In this document: one piece after another, positions 7,883 through 16,811 of the stretch
How positions within the stretch are numbered: position 1 is the stretch's first letter
Layout of the letters: every line of letters begins with the position of its first letter
DNA from: an uncultured bacterium
GTDB lineage: Bacteria > Bacillota > Clostridia > Lachnospirales > Lachnospiraceae
Assembly (NCBI GenBank): GCA_905215405.1
Contig: CAJMQE010000006.1
Span: forward strand, 17,373-81,372
DNA length: 64,000 bases
Reading direction: 5' to 3'
Position numbers and translations under genes: made by a program
The notes under the pieces: model-generated
Told to the model about the DNA's origin: nothing
Databases searched by the model: none
The model's input: the letters and a program-made list of their open reading frames with translations, nothing else

Positions 7883-9118
7883 TCAGTCAATACATCTTCT
7901 GACAAGATCCAGTGCCTTAACAACGGCTTGTTCTCTGATTTTCTGTCTGTCGCCCTTGAAGTGATATTCTTTTACTGTCACCTTATCATGTGCATAGCAG
8001 CCAATATATACCAGGCCAACCGGCTTTCCATCTTCTGTGCCAGGTCCTGCGATTCCTGTTACAGAAACACATACATCTGCATCAGTAGCAAAAATACCGC
8101 CTTTTGCCATTTCCTTTGCTACTTCTTTGCTGACAGCACCATATTTCTTTAAGGATGATTTGCTGACATCGACCAATTTTCTCTTTGCCTTATTGGAATA
8201 TGTAACAAATCCCTGATTAAATACTTCTGATGCGCCATTCACATTTACAATTCGACCTGCGACAAGACCACCTGTACAGGATTCAACTGTTACAAGCTGC
8301 AGGTTCTTCTTCTTCAACTGCTTTACAACAGCTTCTTCAAGAGTCTCGTCTTCATCTGTACTATAAATATCATCTTTAAATCTGGATTTCACAGCTTTGA
8401 CAACTGGTTTCACCAGTGACTTTGCTTCTTCCTGACTTGCTGCCTGTGCTGTGACACGCAGATGTACCTCGCCAGTCTTAGCATAAGTGGCAATTGTCGG
8501 ATTACTCTGACCTTCGATCAGATCTATAAGTTCCTCTTCTACCTGACTCTCTCCAACACCACAGATCTTAATCATTTTTGAAAATAATACACCAGGTTCC
8601 AGTTCTTTCAAATAAGGAACCACAGATTCTTCGAACATTGGAACCAGTTCATTTGGTGGTCCTGGAAGCAGAATCACTCTGGTATCCCCTTTTTCCATAA
8701 TCAGTCCAGGGGCAGTACCATTGTTATTATCAATTACCGTTGCTCCTTCAGGAACCAAGGCCTGTTTCCAATTATTATCCGGTATATTATCTTTGTAAAT
8801 GCTATCTTTGAGCATAGAAGAAATCCGTTCTCTGGTATATCCATCCTCAATCAGTGCTGCTCCCATAACTTTGGCAACGACCTCTTTGGTCAGATCGTCC
8901 TGTGTTGGGCCAAGGCCACCGGTAAGAATGACAAGGTCAGCTCTCTTCATAGCTTCCTTTAATGCGTGCGTTATTCTTTGCGCGTTGTCTCCCACAACCT
9001 GCTGGTTATAGAGTGATAACCCGAGTTGTGCACATTTTTGCGAAAGATAAGCAGCATTTGTATTTGTAATATTGCCAAGAAGAATTTCAGTTCCTACAGA
9101 AATCAGTTCAACAACCAT
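7883..9118 (-). CDS. cinA: CinA family protein (competence/damage-inducible, nicotinamide-nucleotide amidohydrolase type)
   Basis: Encodes 411 residues with both CinA parts. The N-terminal MoaB-like domain (about 1-170) has ELISVGTEILLGNITNTNA and ILTGGLGPTQDD. The C-terminal amidohydrolase domain (about 250-411) has VESCTGGLVAGRI, with the serine expected for nicotinamide mononucleotide deamidation, and VSVTGIAGPG. Known roles of the family are pyridine-nucleotide repair and, in some Firmicutes, competence. Its start shares one base with the pgsA stop (TAATG), so the two are translationally coupled. No LexA box is visible next to it. Confidence 0.93.
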   Translation of the reverse strand: MVVELISVGTEILLGNITNTNAAYLSQKCAQLGLSLYNQQVVGDNAQRITHALKEAMKRADLVILTGGLGPTQDDLTKEVVAKVMGAALIEDGYTRERISSMLKDSIYKDNIPDNNWKQALVPEGATVIDNNNGTAPGLIMEKGDTRVILLPGPPNELVPMFEESVVPYLKELEPGVLFSKMIKICGVGESQVEEELIDLIEGQSNPTIATYAKTGEVHLRVTAQAASQEEAKSLVKPVVKAVKSRFKDDIYSTDEDETLEEAVVKQLKKKNLQLVTVESCTGGLVAGRIVNVNGASEVFNQGFVTYSNKAKRKLVDVSKSSLKKYGAVSKEVAKEMAKGGIFATDADVCVSVTGIAGPGTEDGKPVGLVYIGCYAHDKVTVKEYHFKGDRQKIREQAVVKALDLVRRCID

Positions 9119-9666
9119 TATTTGTTTCCTCCTTCAAGCATAACCTCTTTATTTTTGATCAGGTAATCAATCAGTGAAACAATTGTAAGTACGAGTGCAA
9201 TCACTACAAGAATATTTTTTACAATATCCGCATATGGAAAACTCAGATCAAGAATCAGGAAAATAACCAGAATCATCTGAAATGTCGTCTTATACTTAGC
9301 AATATGACTGGCTGCAATTACAACACCGTTATCCGATGCTACCAGTCTGAAGCCACTGATAATAAATTCACGACTGATGATGATAATAACCACCCATGCT
9401 GGCAGATACTCCAGCTCTATAAATGCGATCAGGGCTGAGCAGACAAGAAGTTTGTCCGCAAGTGGATCCATAAATTTACCAAAATTGGTTACAAGGTTAT
9501 ACTTTCTCGCTATTTTCCCGTCGAGAAGATCTGTAAGGCTGGCAACAATAAAAATTGCTGCTGCCAGTTCATTACTGACCTCCCCTGCCCAGTCCGTAAG
9601 TAAAAAGAATAAGAAGAACGGAATCATAATAACTCTTGCTACTGTCAATTTATTTGGTAAATTCAT
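9118..9666 (-). CDS. pgsA: CDP-diacylglycerol-glycerol-3-phosphate 3-phosphatidyltransferase
   Basis: Encodes 182 residues of a multi-pass membrane enzyme that makes phosphatidylglycerol phosphate, the committed step to phosphatidylglycerol. The CDP-alcohol phosphotransferase motif is complete: D-L-L-D-G-K-I-A-R, then G-K-F-M-D-P-L-A-D. A TTG two codons upstream (9670-9672) is also possible, but the ATG at 9664-9666 stands at the right distance from AGGAG. The 5' end overlaps rimO by 17 bases and the 3' end overlaps cinA by one. Confidence 0.95.
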   Translation of the reverse strand: MNLPNKLTVARVIMIPFFLFFLLTDWAGEVSNELAAAIFIVASLTDLLDGKIARKYNLVTNFGKFMDPLADKLLVCSALIAFIELEYLPAWVVIIIISREFIISGFRLVASDNGVVIAASHIAKYKTTFQMILVIFLILDLSFPYADIVKNILVVIALVLTIVSLIDYLIKNKEVMLEGGNK

Positions 9667-10987
9667 AATCAATCTCTCCTATCAGGTCATATTCCATTGC
9701 CCCAGTGACTTTTACTGGAACAAAATCTCCAGACATCAGTTCCTCATCTGTATTTACAAATATAAATCCGTCAACATTTGGTGCGTCCATGTAAGTACGG
9801 CCCACATAGGCATTTTCATCTGCAACTTTTCCTTCGATCATGACTTCAAGAGTCTTTCCGACCATGCCAGCAGACTTATCTGCAGATACATCCTGCTGAA
9901 GTTCCATAATTGCATCACGGCGATCTTCTTTCACCTGCTCTTCGATCTGATCTTCCATCTCTGCTGCAGGTGTATTTTCTTCTGGTGAATAGGTAAATGC
10001 ACCAAGTCTGTCAAATTCCATTGTATCGACAAATTCAAGTACTTCTTCGTGCTGTTCATGTGTTTCTCCAGGGAAGCCTGTTATTAAAGTTGTTCTAAGT
10101 GCAATATCCGGGATTTCTTTTCTAAGCTTTCCTATGATATCGATCAGTTCCTGTCTGTTTGTTCTTCGACCCATTCTCTTTAAGACAGCATCGCTTGCAT
10201 GCTGAATTGGCATATCCAAATAATGACAAACTTTTGGTTCATTTTTAATGGCCTGAATCAGCTCGTCTGTGATTTCTTCTGGATAACAGTAAAGAATTCG
10301 GATCCATTTCAGATCTTCGATCTTGCCAAGTTCATGAAGCAGTTTTGGAAGTGATTTCTTTCCATAGAGATCCACTCCATAAAGAGTCGTTTCCTGCGCT
10401 ACCAGAATAAGTTCCTTTACGCCCTGTGCAACAAGATCTTTTGCTTCTTCCACAAGCTGTTCCATCGGAACACTTCTGAAGTTACCCCTGATCTTAGGAA
10501 TAATACAATAAGTACAATGCTTGTCACATCCTTCGGCAATCTTTAAATATTCATAGTATCCACCAGTTGTGATCACTCGTTTTTCGCTAACAGCTGGAAG
10601 TCTGTCTAGATCATCAAATTTCGCAAATCCTTTTCCGTCCAAAACATTGTTAATTGCTTCTGCGATCTTATCATAAGCAGATGTACCAATAATTGCATCT
10701 ACCTCAGGTATCTCGTCTATAATCTCCTGCTTATATCTCTGTGCAAGACATCCGGATACGATCAGAGCCTTACATTTACCAGTCTTTTTCAGTTCTGCCA
10801 TTTCCAGTATCGTATCAATACTCTCCTGTTTTGCATCATTAATAAAACAACATGTATTGATCGCGATTACGTCAGCCTCATTCTCGTCATCTGTAAAAGT
10901 AAAGCCTCTCTTATTCAGCAGACCGAGCATCACCTCTGTATCGACCAGGTTCTTATCACATCCTAGGGATATAAATAACAGTTTCAT
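9650..10987 (-). CDS. rimO: Ribosomal protein S12 methylthiotransferase RimO
   Basis: Encodes 445 residues of a radical-SAM methylthiotransferase that modifies an aspartate of ribosomal protein S12. Domains in order: MTTase N-terminal domain with cysteines in SLGCDKNLVDTE, NTCCF and SGCLAQRY (second Fe-S cluster); the radical-SAM core with GCDKHCTYCIIP; and a C-terminal TRAM domain (from about residue 380). The opening MKLLFISLGCDKNLVDTE is the RimO form rather than MiaB. AGGAG precedes the ATG. It is the first gene of the rimO-pgsA-cinA operon, a common Clostridia order. Confidence 0.95.
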   Translation of the reverse strand: MKLLFISLGCDKNLVDTEVMLGLLNKRGFTFTDDENEADVIAINTCCFINDAKQESIDTILEMAELKKTGKCKALIVSGCLAQRYKQEIIDEIPEVDAIIGTSAYDKIAEAINNVLDGKGFAKFDDLDRLPAVSEKRVITTGGYYEYLKIAEGCDKHCTYCIIPKIRGNFRSVPMEQLVEEAKDLVAQGVKELILVAQETTLYGVDLYGKKSLPKLLHELGKIEDLKWIRILYCYPEEITDELIQAIKNEPKVCHYLDMPIQHASDAVLKRMGRRTNRQELIDIIGKLRKEIPDIALRTTLITGFPGETHEQHEEVLEFVDTMEFDRLGAFTYSPEENTPAAEMEDQIEEQVKEDRRDAIMELQQDVSADKSAGMVGKTLEVMIEGKVADENAYVGRTYMDAPNVDGFIFVNTDEELMSGDFVPVKVTGAMEYDLIGEIDYEFTK

Positions 10988-11286
10988 TCAATTTCTCCTA
11001 TCTTATCATCTGATATTCAATTCTCATAACTAATATCAGTTTTTTCTGTATTTTCTTACATTCTACTAATTATAGAATATAGCCGTTCAAATTACAAGTA
11101 ATTCATTTTATTTTCATTTTTCCATAAATCTGTATTGCAAATAATGTAATAGATATGCTACATTAGGTAGGCAACGCTAAATATAGGATATCTGTTGCAT
11201 GCTTAATGACTCAAATTACTAGTAATCGTGCTATACGATTATAAAACATAAATAAAAAAAACAACAATTGAGAAAGGAATCCCGTC
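10988..11286. other. Divergent intergenic region rimO / ABC-F
   Basis: Contains the ABC-F leader. On the plus strand a possible TTGCAA-18-TACATT promoter is followed by a palindrome (ATTACTAGTAAT) and a small hairpin AATCGT-GCTAT-ACGATT just before the leader ORF. No long gene is visible. Confidence 0.4.
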
Positions 11287-11316
11287 ATGCAGGGATTGGT
11301 AATTTTATGGTATTAA
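11287..11316 (+). CDS. Nine-codon leader ORF overlapping the ABC-F start
   Basis: ATG at 11287 opens a frame reading MQGLVILWY and ends with TAA at 11314-11316. It has AAAGGA eight bases upstream, the only strong ribosome site in this leader. The ABC-F start at 11307 lies inside it in another frame, with no good site of its own. This is the layout expected for translational coupling or for a sensing leader peptide. It could also be chance; conservation would decide. Confidence 0.4.
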   Translation: MQGLVILWY

Positions 11317-12857
11317 ATGTAGAAGGTTTAAGTCACGGCTTTGGTGACAGAGCAATTTTTGACAATGTTTCATTTCGCCTTTTAAAGGGAGAACACATTG
11401 GTCTAATCGGTGCGAACGGAGAAGGAAAATCAACATTTATGAATATTGTAACCGGAAAATTAATGCCGGATGCCGGCAAGGTAGAATGGGCGAAGAATAT
11501 TCATATTGGTTATCTCGATCAGCATACCGTACTGGAAAAAGGAATGACGATCCGCGATGTTCTTGCCTCTGCTTTCTCCGATCTTTTTGAACTGGAAGCA
11601 CGTATGAACCAGATCTGTGATAAAATGGCCGATGCCAATGAGCAGGAAATGAACGACATGCTGGAAGAAATGGGTACGATTCAGGACACTCTTACATTAC
11701 GTGACTTCTATATTATAGATTCCAAAGTTGAAGAAGTTGCAAGAGCACTTGGTCTTCTTGATCTTGGCCTTGATCACGACGTTACAGATCTGAGCGGCGG
11801 ACAGCGTACAAAAGTACTTCTTGGCGAACTGTTATTACAGAAACCTGATATTCTCCTTCTTGACGAACCTACCAACTATCTTGATGAAGGACATATTGAA
11901 TGGCTGAAACGCTACCTACAGGAATATGAAAATGCATTTATTCTGATCTCTCATGACATTCCTTTTCTCAATAGCGTTGTCAATATCATTTATCATATGG
12001 AAAATCAGGAATTGAACCGCTATGTTGGTGATTATCAGAAGTTCCAGGAAGTTTACGCTGTAAAAAAAGCACAGCTTGAAGCTGCCTATAACAGACAACA
12101 GCAGGAAATTCGTGATCTACAGGATTTTGTTGCCAGAAACAAAGCACGTGTTTCTACACGTAACATGGCGATGTCCCGTCAGAAGAAACTGGATAAAATG
12201 GATATTATTGAATTAGCTAAAGATAAGCCCAAGCCAGAATTTGACTTTAAAATGGCACGTACCTCTGGTAAGCTTCTCTTCGAGACACAGAATCTCGTTA
12301 TCGGTTATGACGAACCTCTTTCCAAAGAAATCAGCATCACTATGGAACGTGGTGACAAGATTGCTTTTACTGGTGCCAACGGTATTGGTAAAACAACTCT
12401 TTTAAAGAGTATGCTCGGACTGATCAAACCGATCTCTGGAGAAGTTACCATGGGCGACTATATTCATCTAGGTTACTTTGAACAGGAAGTAAAAGCGGAT
12501 AATTCTACGACTTGTATTGAAGAAATCTGGAAGGAATTTCCTTCATTTACACAGTACGAAGTACGTTCTGCTCTTGCCAAATGTGGTCTGACCACCAAAC
12601 ATATCGAAAGCCAGGTTCGTGTGCTCAGTGGTGGTGAGCAGGCAAAAGTACGTCTTTGCAAACTGATGAACCGAGAATCCAATGTACTTGTTCTTGACGA
12701 ACCTACAAATCATCTCGATCAGGATGCCAAGGATGAACTCAAACGTGCTTTACAGGAATATAAAGGCAGCATTCTTCTCATCTGCCATGAACCTGAGTTC
12801 TATCAGGACGTTGTAACAAAAGTATATGACTGCTCTGAATGGAGTACCAGAATTTAA
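11307..12857 (+). CDS. ABC-F family ATPase (ribosome-associated, two ATP-binding cassettes)
   Basis: Encodes 516 residues with two ABC domains and no membrane segment, the ABC-F plan of proteins that act on stalled or antibiotic-bound ribosomes. The first cassette has Walker A GANGEGKS, signature LSGGQRTKVLLGELLL and LLLDEPTNYLD; the second has GANGIGKT, LSGGEQAKVRL and LVLDEPTNHLD. Between them lies a charged linker (about residues 240-320) that would reach into the ribosome. It resembles general Firmicutes paralogues rather than a known resistance subgroup, so no symbol is given. An in-frame TTG at 11268 lacks a ribosome site. Promoter candidate upstream: TTGCAA, 18 bases, TACATT. Confidence 0.88.
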   Translation: MVLNVEGLSHGFGDRAIFDNVSFRLLKGEHIGLIGANGEGKSTFMNIVTGKLMPDAGKVEWAKNIHIGYLDQHTVLEKGMTIRDVLASAFSDLFELEARMNQICDKMADANEQEMNDMLEEMGTIQDTLTLRDFYIIDSKVEEVARALGLLDLGLDHDVTDLSGGQRTKVLLGELLLQKPDILLLDEPTNYLDEGHIEWLKRYLQEYENAFILISHDIPFLNSVVNIIYHMENQELNRYVGDYQKFQEVYAVKKAQLEAAYNRQQQEIRDLQDFVARNKARVSTRNMAMSRQKKLDKMDIIELAKDKPKPEFDFKMARTSGKLLFETQNLVIGYDEPLSKEISITMERGDKIAFTGANGIGKTTLLKSMLGLIKPISGEVTMGDYIHLGYFEQEVKADNSTTCIEEIWKEFPSFTQYEVRSALAKCGLTTKHIESQVRVLSGGEQAKVRLCKLMNRESNVLVLDEPTNHLDQDAKDELKRALQEYKGSILLICHEPEFYQDVVTKVYDCSEWSTRI

Positions 12858-12877
12858 TTATTCAATAACGTATCTAT

Positions 12878-12915
12878 AAAAAAAGGCTTTTTCCTCTGTG
12901 AAATAGTCTTTTTTT
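12878..12915 (+). terminator. Terminator after the ABC-F gene
   Basis: AAAAAAAGGCT pairs with AGTCTTTTTTT (one G-T pair) around a 16-base loop, ending in a T run, about 20 bases after the stop codon. Confidence 0.8.
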
Positions 12916-13075
12916 CATGTGCTGATAGTACTATTCTCCTACATTTTGACAAGAAAATGCGCCAACCTTAATAAAATTTAATGCATAAGTTGTCGATTTA
13001 TAGTATAATAGGTCATAAAAAGAACTTTGCGGAAAGAAATAATGAACACTACAAAAGAGGAAGGGAGAGCCGTTT

Positions 13076-13846
13076 ATGAAAGAAACTGTACTAATTGTTG
13101 ATGATTCTGAAGAACAATTAGAAATTCACAAACACTATCTCGAGGAAAAATATCAAGTTATCTGCTGCTCATCAGGACCACAGGCAATTGCACTGGTGCA
13201 TGAATCAATTCCTGATGTCATTTTGATGGATATAGAAATGCCTGTAATGAATGGAACCGAAACAATGGTGCGTATTCGTGCCTTAAAGAACTGTTTTAAT
13301 CTTCCTATTATCGGACTTACCGGACGAACAGCAAAGCAATCCGTACTGAACTTTATCAGCCGTGGTGGTAGCGGATACCTCGCTAAACCAATTGGTAAGG
13401 AAGCACTGATTGAAAACGTCGAACGATTTATTGAGCAGGAACGCAGTCGTGCGACTCAAAAAAGAATCCTCATTATCGATGATGATCAGGAAAGTCTTTA
13501 TATTATGAAGAACTATTTGATTCATGATTATTATGTAACAACACTTAAAACGAGCACCCAGATTTTGGACTATCTTCGTAAATATACTCCTGATCTGATC
13601 CTATTGGATTATTATATGACACCATTTAATGGCGCATCTGTTTACAACATTATCAGAAAGCTCGAAAAAACAGAACACACTCCTATTGTTTTAGTAACTG
13701 GCAGCACCGATTCTTCCGTATTGCTGGAATGTACCGGATTACAACCTGCTGGTATAATATTAAAACCTATACAGAAAGATCTTTTCTTGAAAAAGATCAA
13801 AGACATATTTGTAAACCAGTCTGAACAGTCTTTCACACAGGAGTAA
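13076..13846 (+). CDS. Response regulator with two receiver domains and no output domain
   Basis: Encodes 256 residues made of two CheY-like domains. Domain 1 (about 1-120) has the acidic pair in VDDSEE, phospho-acceptor D52 in LMDIEMP and the lysine in LAKP. Domain 2 (about 128-245) has IDDDQES, D178 in LLDYYM and the lysine in LKP. Both look chemically competent. No DNA-binding or enzyme domain follows, so it probably passes phosphate to or from other proteins. It ends six bases before the hybrid kinase gene, so the two form an operon and probably a phosphorelay. A TATAAT at 13004-13009 may be its -10 element. Confidence 0.88.
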   Translation: MKETVLIVDDSEEQLEIHKHYLEEKYQVICCSSGPQAIALVHESIPDVILMDIEMPVMNGTETMVRIRALKNCFNLPIIGLTGRTAKQSVLNFISRGGSGYLAKPIGKEALIENVERFIEQERSRATQKRILIIDDDQESLYIMKNYLIHDYYVTTLKTSTQILDYLRKYTPDLILLDYYMTPFNGASVYNIIRKLEKTEHTPIVLVTGSTDSSVLLECTGLQPAGIILKPIQKDLFLKKIKDIFVNQSEQSFTQE

Positions 13847-13852
13847 CTGCCT

Positions 13853-16774
13853 ATGGTAAAATTACTATTTGAATTATTTATTATATTATGCTGTATTATC
13901 TGCTTTTTCTCCTGTATTGCGATACTCAGAGAAAAAGCATCTGAAAATTCACGTAATCTTCTGCTGACATCATGTTTAATTTTCGTAACAGTATATTCCT
14001 ATTATTTTCAAATCAACGCTCAGAATATTGATACGATGCTTATCTGCATTAAGATCGGTTATCTGTTCAAGGTATACACCCTGGTCGCTTATATGTACTT
14101 TGTTGCCGGCTACTGCCGCATTAAGATTCCCAAAGCAGTGACCAATACATTATTTGTAATTTTCACAATAGCTGTCATATTTCTGATCAAATGTGAAAAT
14201 AATCAGCTTTATTATCGACATATGGAAATACGAAGCAATGGCTGGATTCAGTATCTGTACGCGGATGGAGGCATTCTTTATTACCTTGCAGTGACAAGTA
14301 TGTGTGTTGTTACGATCATTATCATTTTTATGTTGCTTTCTCTTGCAAAGCAACAGCCAAAACAGCGCCGCAGAATTAAAGTACTTGCTATTGCAGGTGG
14401 ATTTCCTGTATGTGCCGCTTTCTATCAGATCGTTTATAAATGTTCCATCGATCTGATTGTGATTGCTTATACACTTTCACTGATCCACATGATTCTGATG
14501 ATTCGAAAATTCAGTTTATTCAATACTCTTGATATTGCGAAAGAAAACATTATAGAAAACACAAAGGAAGGACTGATTGTCGTAGATCCTTCCTATAAAA
14601 TCATCTATGCAAATAAAACAGTCACAGATGCATTTCCGGACATCTACCACTTACGCACAAAAGAGGAACAGAACGAATTCATTAATATGTTCGAGAAAAA
14701 GGAATATGTATTTGATTTAAACGGAGCTCATTGTGAAGTCCGTGTTTCTGAATTAAGACAGGATAAAGTCCTTGTTGGATACCTGGCGTGGATCTTCGAT
14801 ATGACATTTATCAATCAATATACCGAAGAGATCATACAGTTAAAAGATGAGGCTGAACGGGCAAATAAAGCAAAGTCATCTTTTCTTGCAAATATGTCAC
14901 ACGAGATCAGAACACCTATGAACTCCATCATAGGGTTTTCTGAACTGATTCTTCAGAAGTCGCGCGAAAAACAGATTGTTGATTATGCCAATGACATCAA
15001 ACGCTCTTCTACCAATTTATTGAACATTGTAAATGGAATTTTGGACATTTCAAAAATCGAGTCTGGGAAACGGGATTATACAACTGAAGATTACTATACG
15101 CAATCTCTACTGGAAGATACGATCGTCATTATTTCAAATGCAGCCCAAGAAAAGAATATCGCATTTGTTACCGATATCGATCCGCACCTTCCATACCAGA
15201 TGCATGGTGATTTATCCGGTATTCATGAAATCCTGCTGAACGTTCTGAGTAATGCTATAAAATATACCAATGAAGGCAGTGTTACATTTCGTGCTTATCC
15301 AAGGGAAATCAATCATGATCATCTACTGCTCTGTTTTGATATTATCGATACTGGAATCGGTATTCGTGAACAGGATCTAAAAAATGTGTTCGAAAAATTT
15401 GCACAGTTCGACAAGCAGAAAAATAGAAACATTCAGGGAACCGGACTTGGAATGGCTATCGTCCGCGCTCTCATCGATGAAATGAATGGGGAATTAAATA
15501 TAGCAAGTGAATACGGACACGGCACACAGGTGCATATTTGCATTCCGCAGATACGTACCGATGTCAGAAGTATTGAAAATACAGAAAGCCCTCTTCAACC
15601 AGATCACAGTCACGAACGCGATTACGATTTTACTACTACTGCAAAAGTCCTCGTTGTCGATGATAATGAAATGAATCTGAGAGTGACTTACGGATTGTTA
15701 AAAAAATATGCCATCGAAGCACAGCTCGTTGAGAGTGGCGCTGATGCGATCAGGGAAGTAACCAACCGTCACTATGATCTCGTGTTAATGGATCATATGA
15801 TGCCAGAGATGGATGGTGTTGAGGCCATGAAAAAGATACGGCAATTAGGTACCTCTTACAAAGACCTTCCTATTGTACTGCTCACTGCTAATGCCATTCA
15901 GGGAGTCCGGGAGCAAATGCTTCTGGAAGGATTTGATGGATTTTTAAGCAAACCAATTAACATTCTGGCGCTTGAGAAGCTTTTACTTGATATTCTTCCA
16001 CCTTCACTAATAACAAGAACATTTAAACAAAAGCAGTATTCTAATGAAGATATTGAGCAATTCTATAAACTTCAGGATATTATGAAACATGCTGACTTAA
16101 AGACTGGTATTGCAAACTGCGGCGGTTCAATTAATGATTACTATGAAATCCTGCGTATTGTAGAAAAAACGTACCAGAAACGAATTGATGAATTACAGGC
16201 GGATATGCAGACACACAATTATGATCTATATACAATTCATGTACATTCGCTAAAAAGTACAGCAGCGAACCTCGGTGCAATGGAACTCTCTTCACTTGCT
16301 GCCCAACATGAAGCTTGCGGAAAATCTGGTAATTATACATTTATCAATCAATCTTTTCCATATCTGGTCGATTTCATTTCGGTCCTTGCTTTTGAAATCC
16401 GTCAGGCACTTGGGGCCTACGAACATGATGTTGGCTCACCTATAACATTGTCCGCGTTAAATATTGAATCTACTGATTCTTTTCTGAACACAGACTTTCC
16501 TTCTGCTCAAAACACCGACGGAACAGGTACTGAAAATTCTATTTCCGATGAAACGGTATCTTCTGCTGAAGTACAGGAATTATTACATAATATCCTGTTA
16601 CTATTGGAGGAATTTGAATCCGATAAAGCCATAAATATCCTTCAAACAATGCTGGAAATGAATCTGAATGAGAACGATTACAATGATATTAAAACGTTAA
16701 TTCAATATCTAGATAACTTTGATCTAGATGAAGCTATTAACTATCTAAAAAACAGAGTGCTGTCCTCTGACTAA
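13853..16774 (+). CDS. Membrane hybrid histidine kinase with receiver and HPt domains
   Basis: Encodes 973 residues. Order: about seven membrane helices (1-220, resembling the histidine-kinase N-terminal 7TM region), a PAS-like segment (about 230-320), HisKA with the phosphorylated H350 in SHEIRTPMNS, an ATPase domain with NVLSNAIKYT, DTGIGI and GTGLGMAI, a receiver domain with D603/D604 and acceptor D647 in LVLMDHMMP, and an HPt domain with H798 in HSLKS. A last helical segment (about 900-973) has no recognised family. The signal is unknown. With the double-receiver protein upstream it has all parts of a multi-step phosphorelay but no DNA-binding output. Confidence 0.92.
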   Translation: MVKLLFELFIILCCIICFFSCIAILREKASENSRNLLLTSCLIFVTVYSYYFQINAQNIDTMLICIKIGYLFKVYTLVAYMYFVAGYCRIKIPKAVTNTLFVIFTIAVIFLIKCENNQLYYRHMEIRSNGWIQYLYADGGILYYLAVTSMCVVTIIIIFMLLSLAKQQPKQRRRIKVLAIAGGFPVCAAFYQIVYKCSIDLIVIAYTLSLIHMILMIRKFSLFNTLDIAKENIIENTKEGLIVVDPSYKIIYANKTVTDAFPDIYHLRTKEEQNEFINMFEKKEYVFDLNGAHCEVRVSELRQDKVLVGYLAWIFDMTFINQYTEEIIQLKDEAERANKAKSSFLANMSHEIRTPMNSIIGFSELILQKSREKQIVDYANDIKRSSTNLLNIVNGILDISKIESGKRDYTTEDYYTQSLLEDTIVIISNAAQEKNIAFVTDIDPHLPYQMHGDLSGIHEILLNVLSNAIKYTNEGSVTFRAYPREINHDHLLLCFDIIDTGIGIREQDLKNVFEKFAQFDKQKNRNIQGTGLGMAIVRALIDEMNGELNIASEYGHGTQVHICIPQIRTDVRSIENTESPLQPDHSHERDYDFTTTAKVLVVDDNEMNLRVTYGLLKKYAIEAQLVESGADAIREVTNRHYDLVLMDHMMPEMDGVEAMKKIRQLGTSYKDLPIVLLTANAIQGVREQMLLEGFDGFLSKPINILALEKLLLDILPPSLITRTFKQKQYSNEDIEQFYKLQDIMKHADLKTGIANCGGSINDYYEILRIVEKTYQKRIDELQADMQTHNYDLYTIHVHSLKSTAANLGAMELSSLAAQHEACGKSGNYTFINQSFPYLVDFISVLAFEIRQALGAYEHDVGSPITLSALNIESTDSFLNTDFPSAQNTDGTGTENSISDETVSSAEVQELLHNILLLLEEFESDKAINILQTMLEMNLNENDYNDIKTLIQYLDNFDLDEAINYLKNRVLSSD

Positions 16775-16803
16775 TTTAGTCAGGGATGCAACACTCTGTT
16801 TTT
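16747..16803. terminator. Bidirectional terminator between the kinase and alpha-galactosidase genes
   Basis: AAAAAACAGAGTG and CACTCTGTTTTT form the outer stem, with an inner TCTGACTAA/TTAGTCAGG stem. A-rich and T-rich flanks suit both directions. The kinase stop codon lies within the inner stem. Confidence 0.8.
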
Positions 16804-16811
16804 AAAATTTA

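Noticed and set aside
11268..11306. ABC-F start at TTG 11268
   Set aside because: No ribosome site precedes the TTG and the family start matches MVLNVEGLSHGF at 11307.
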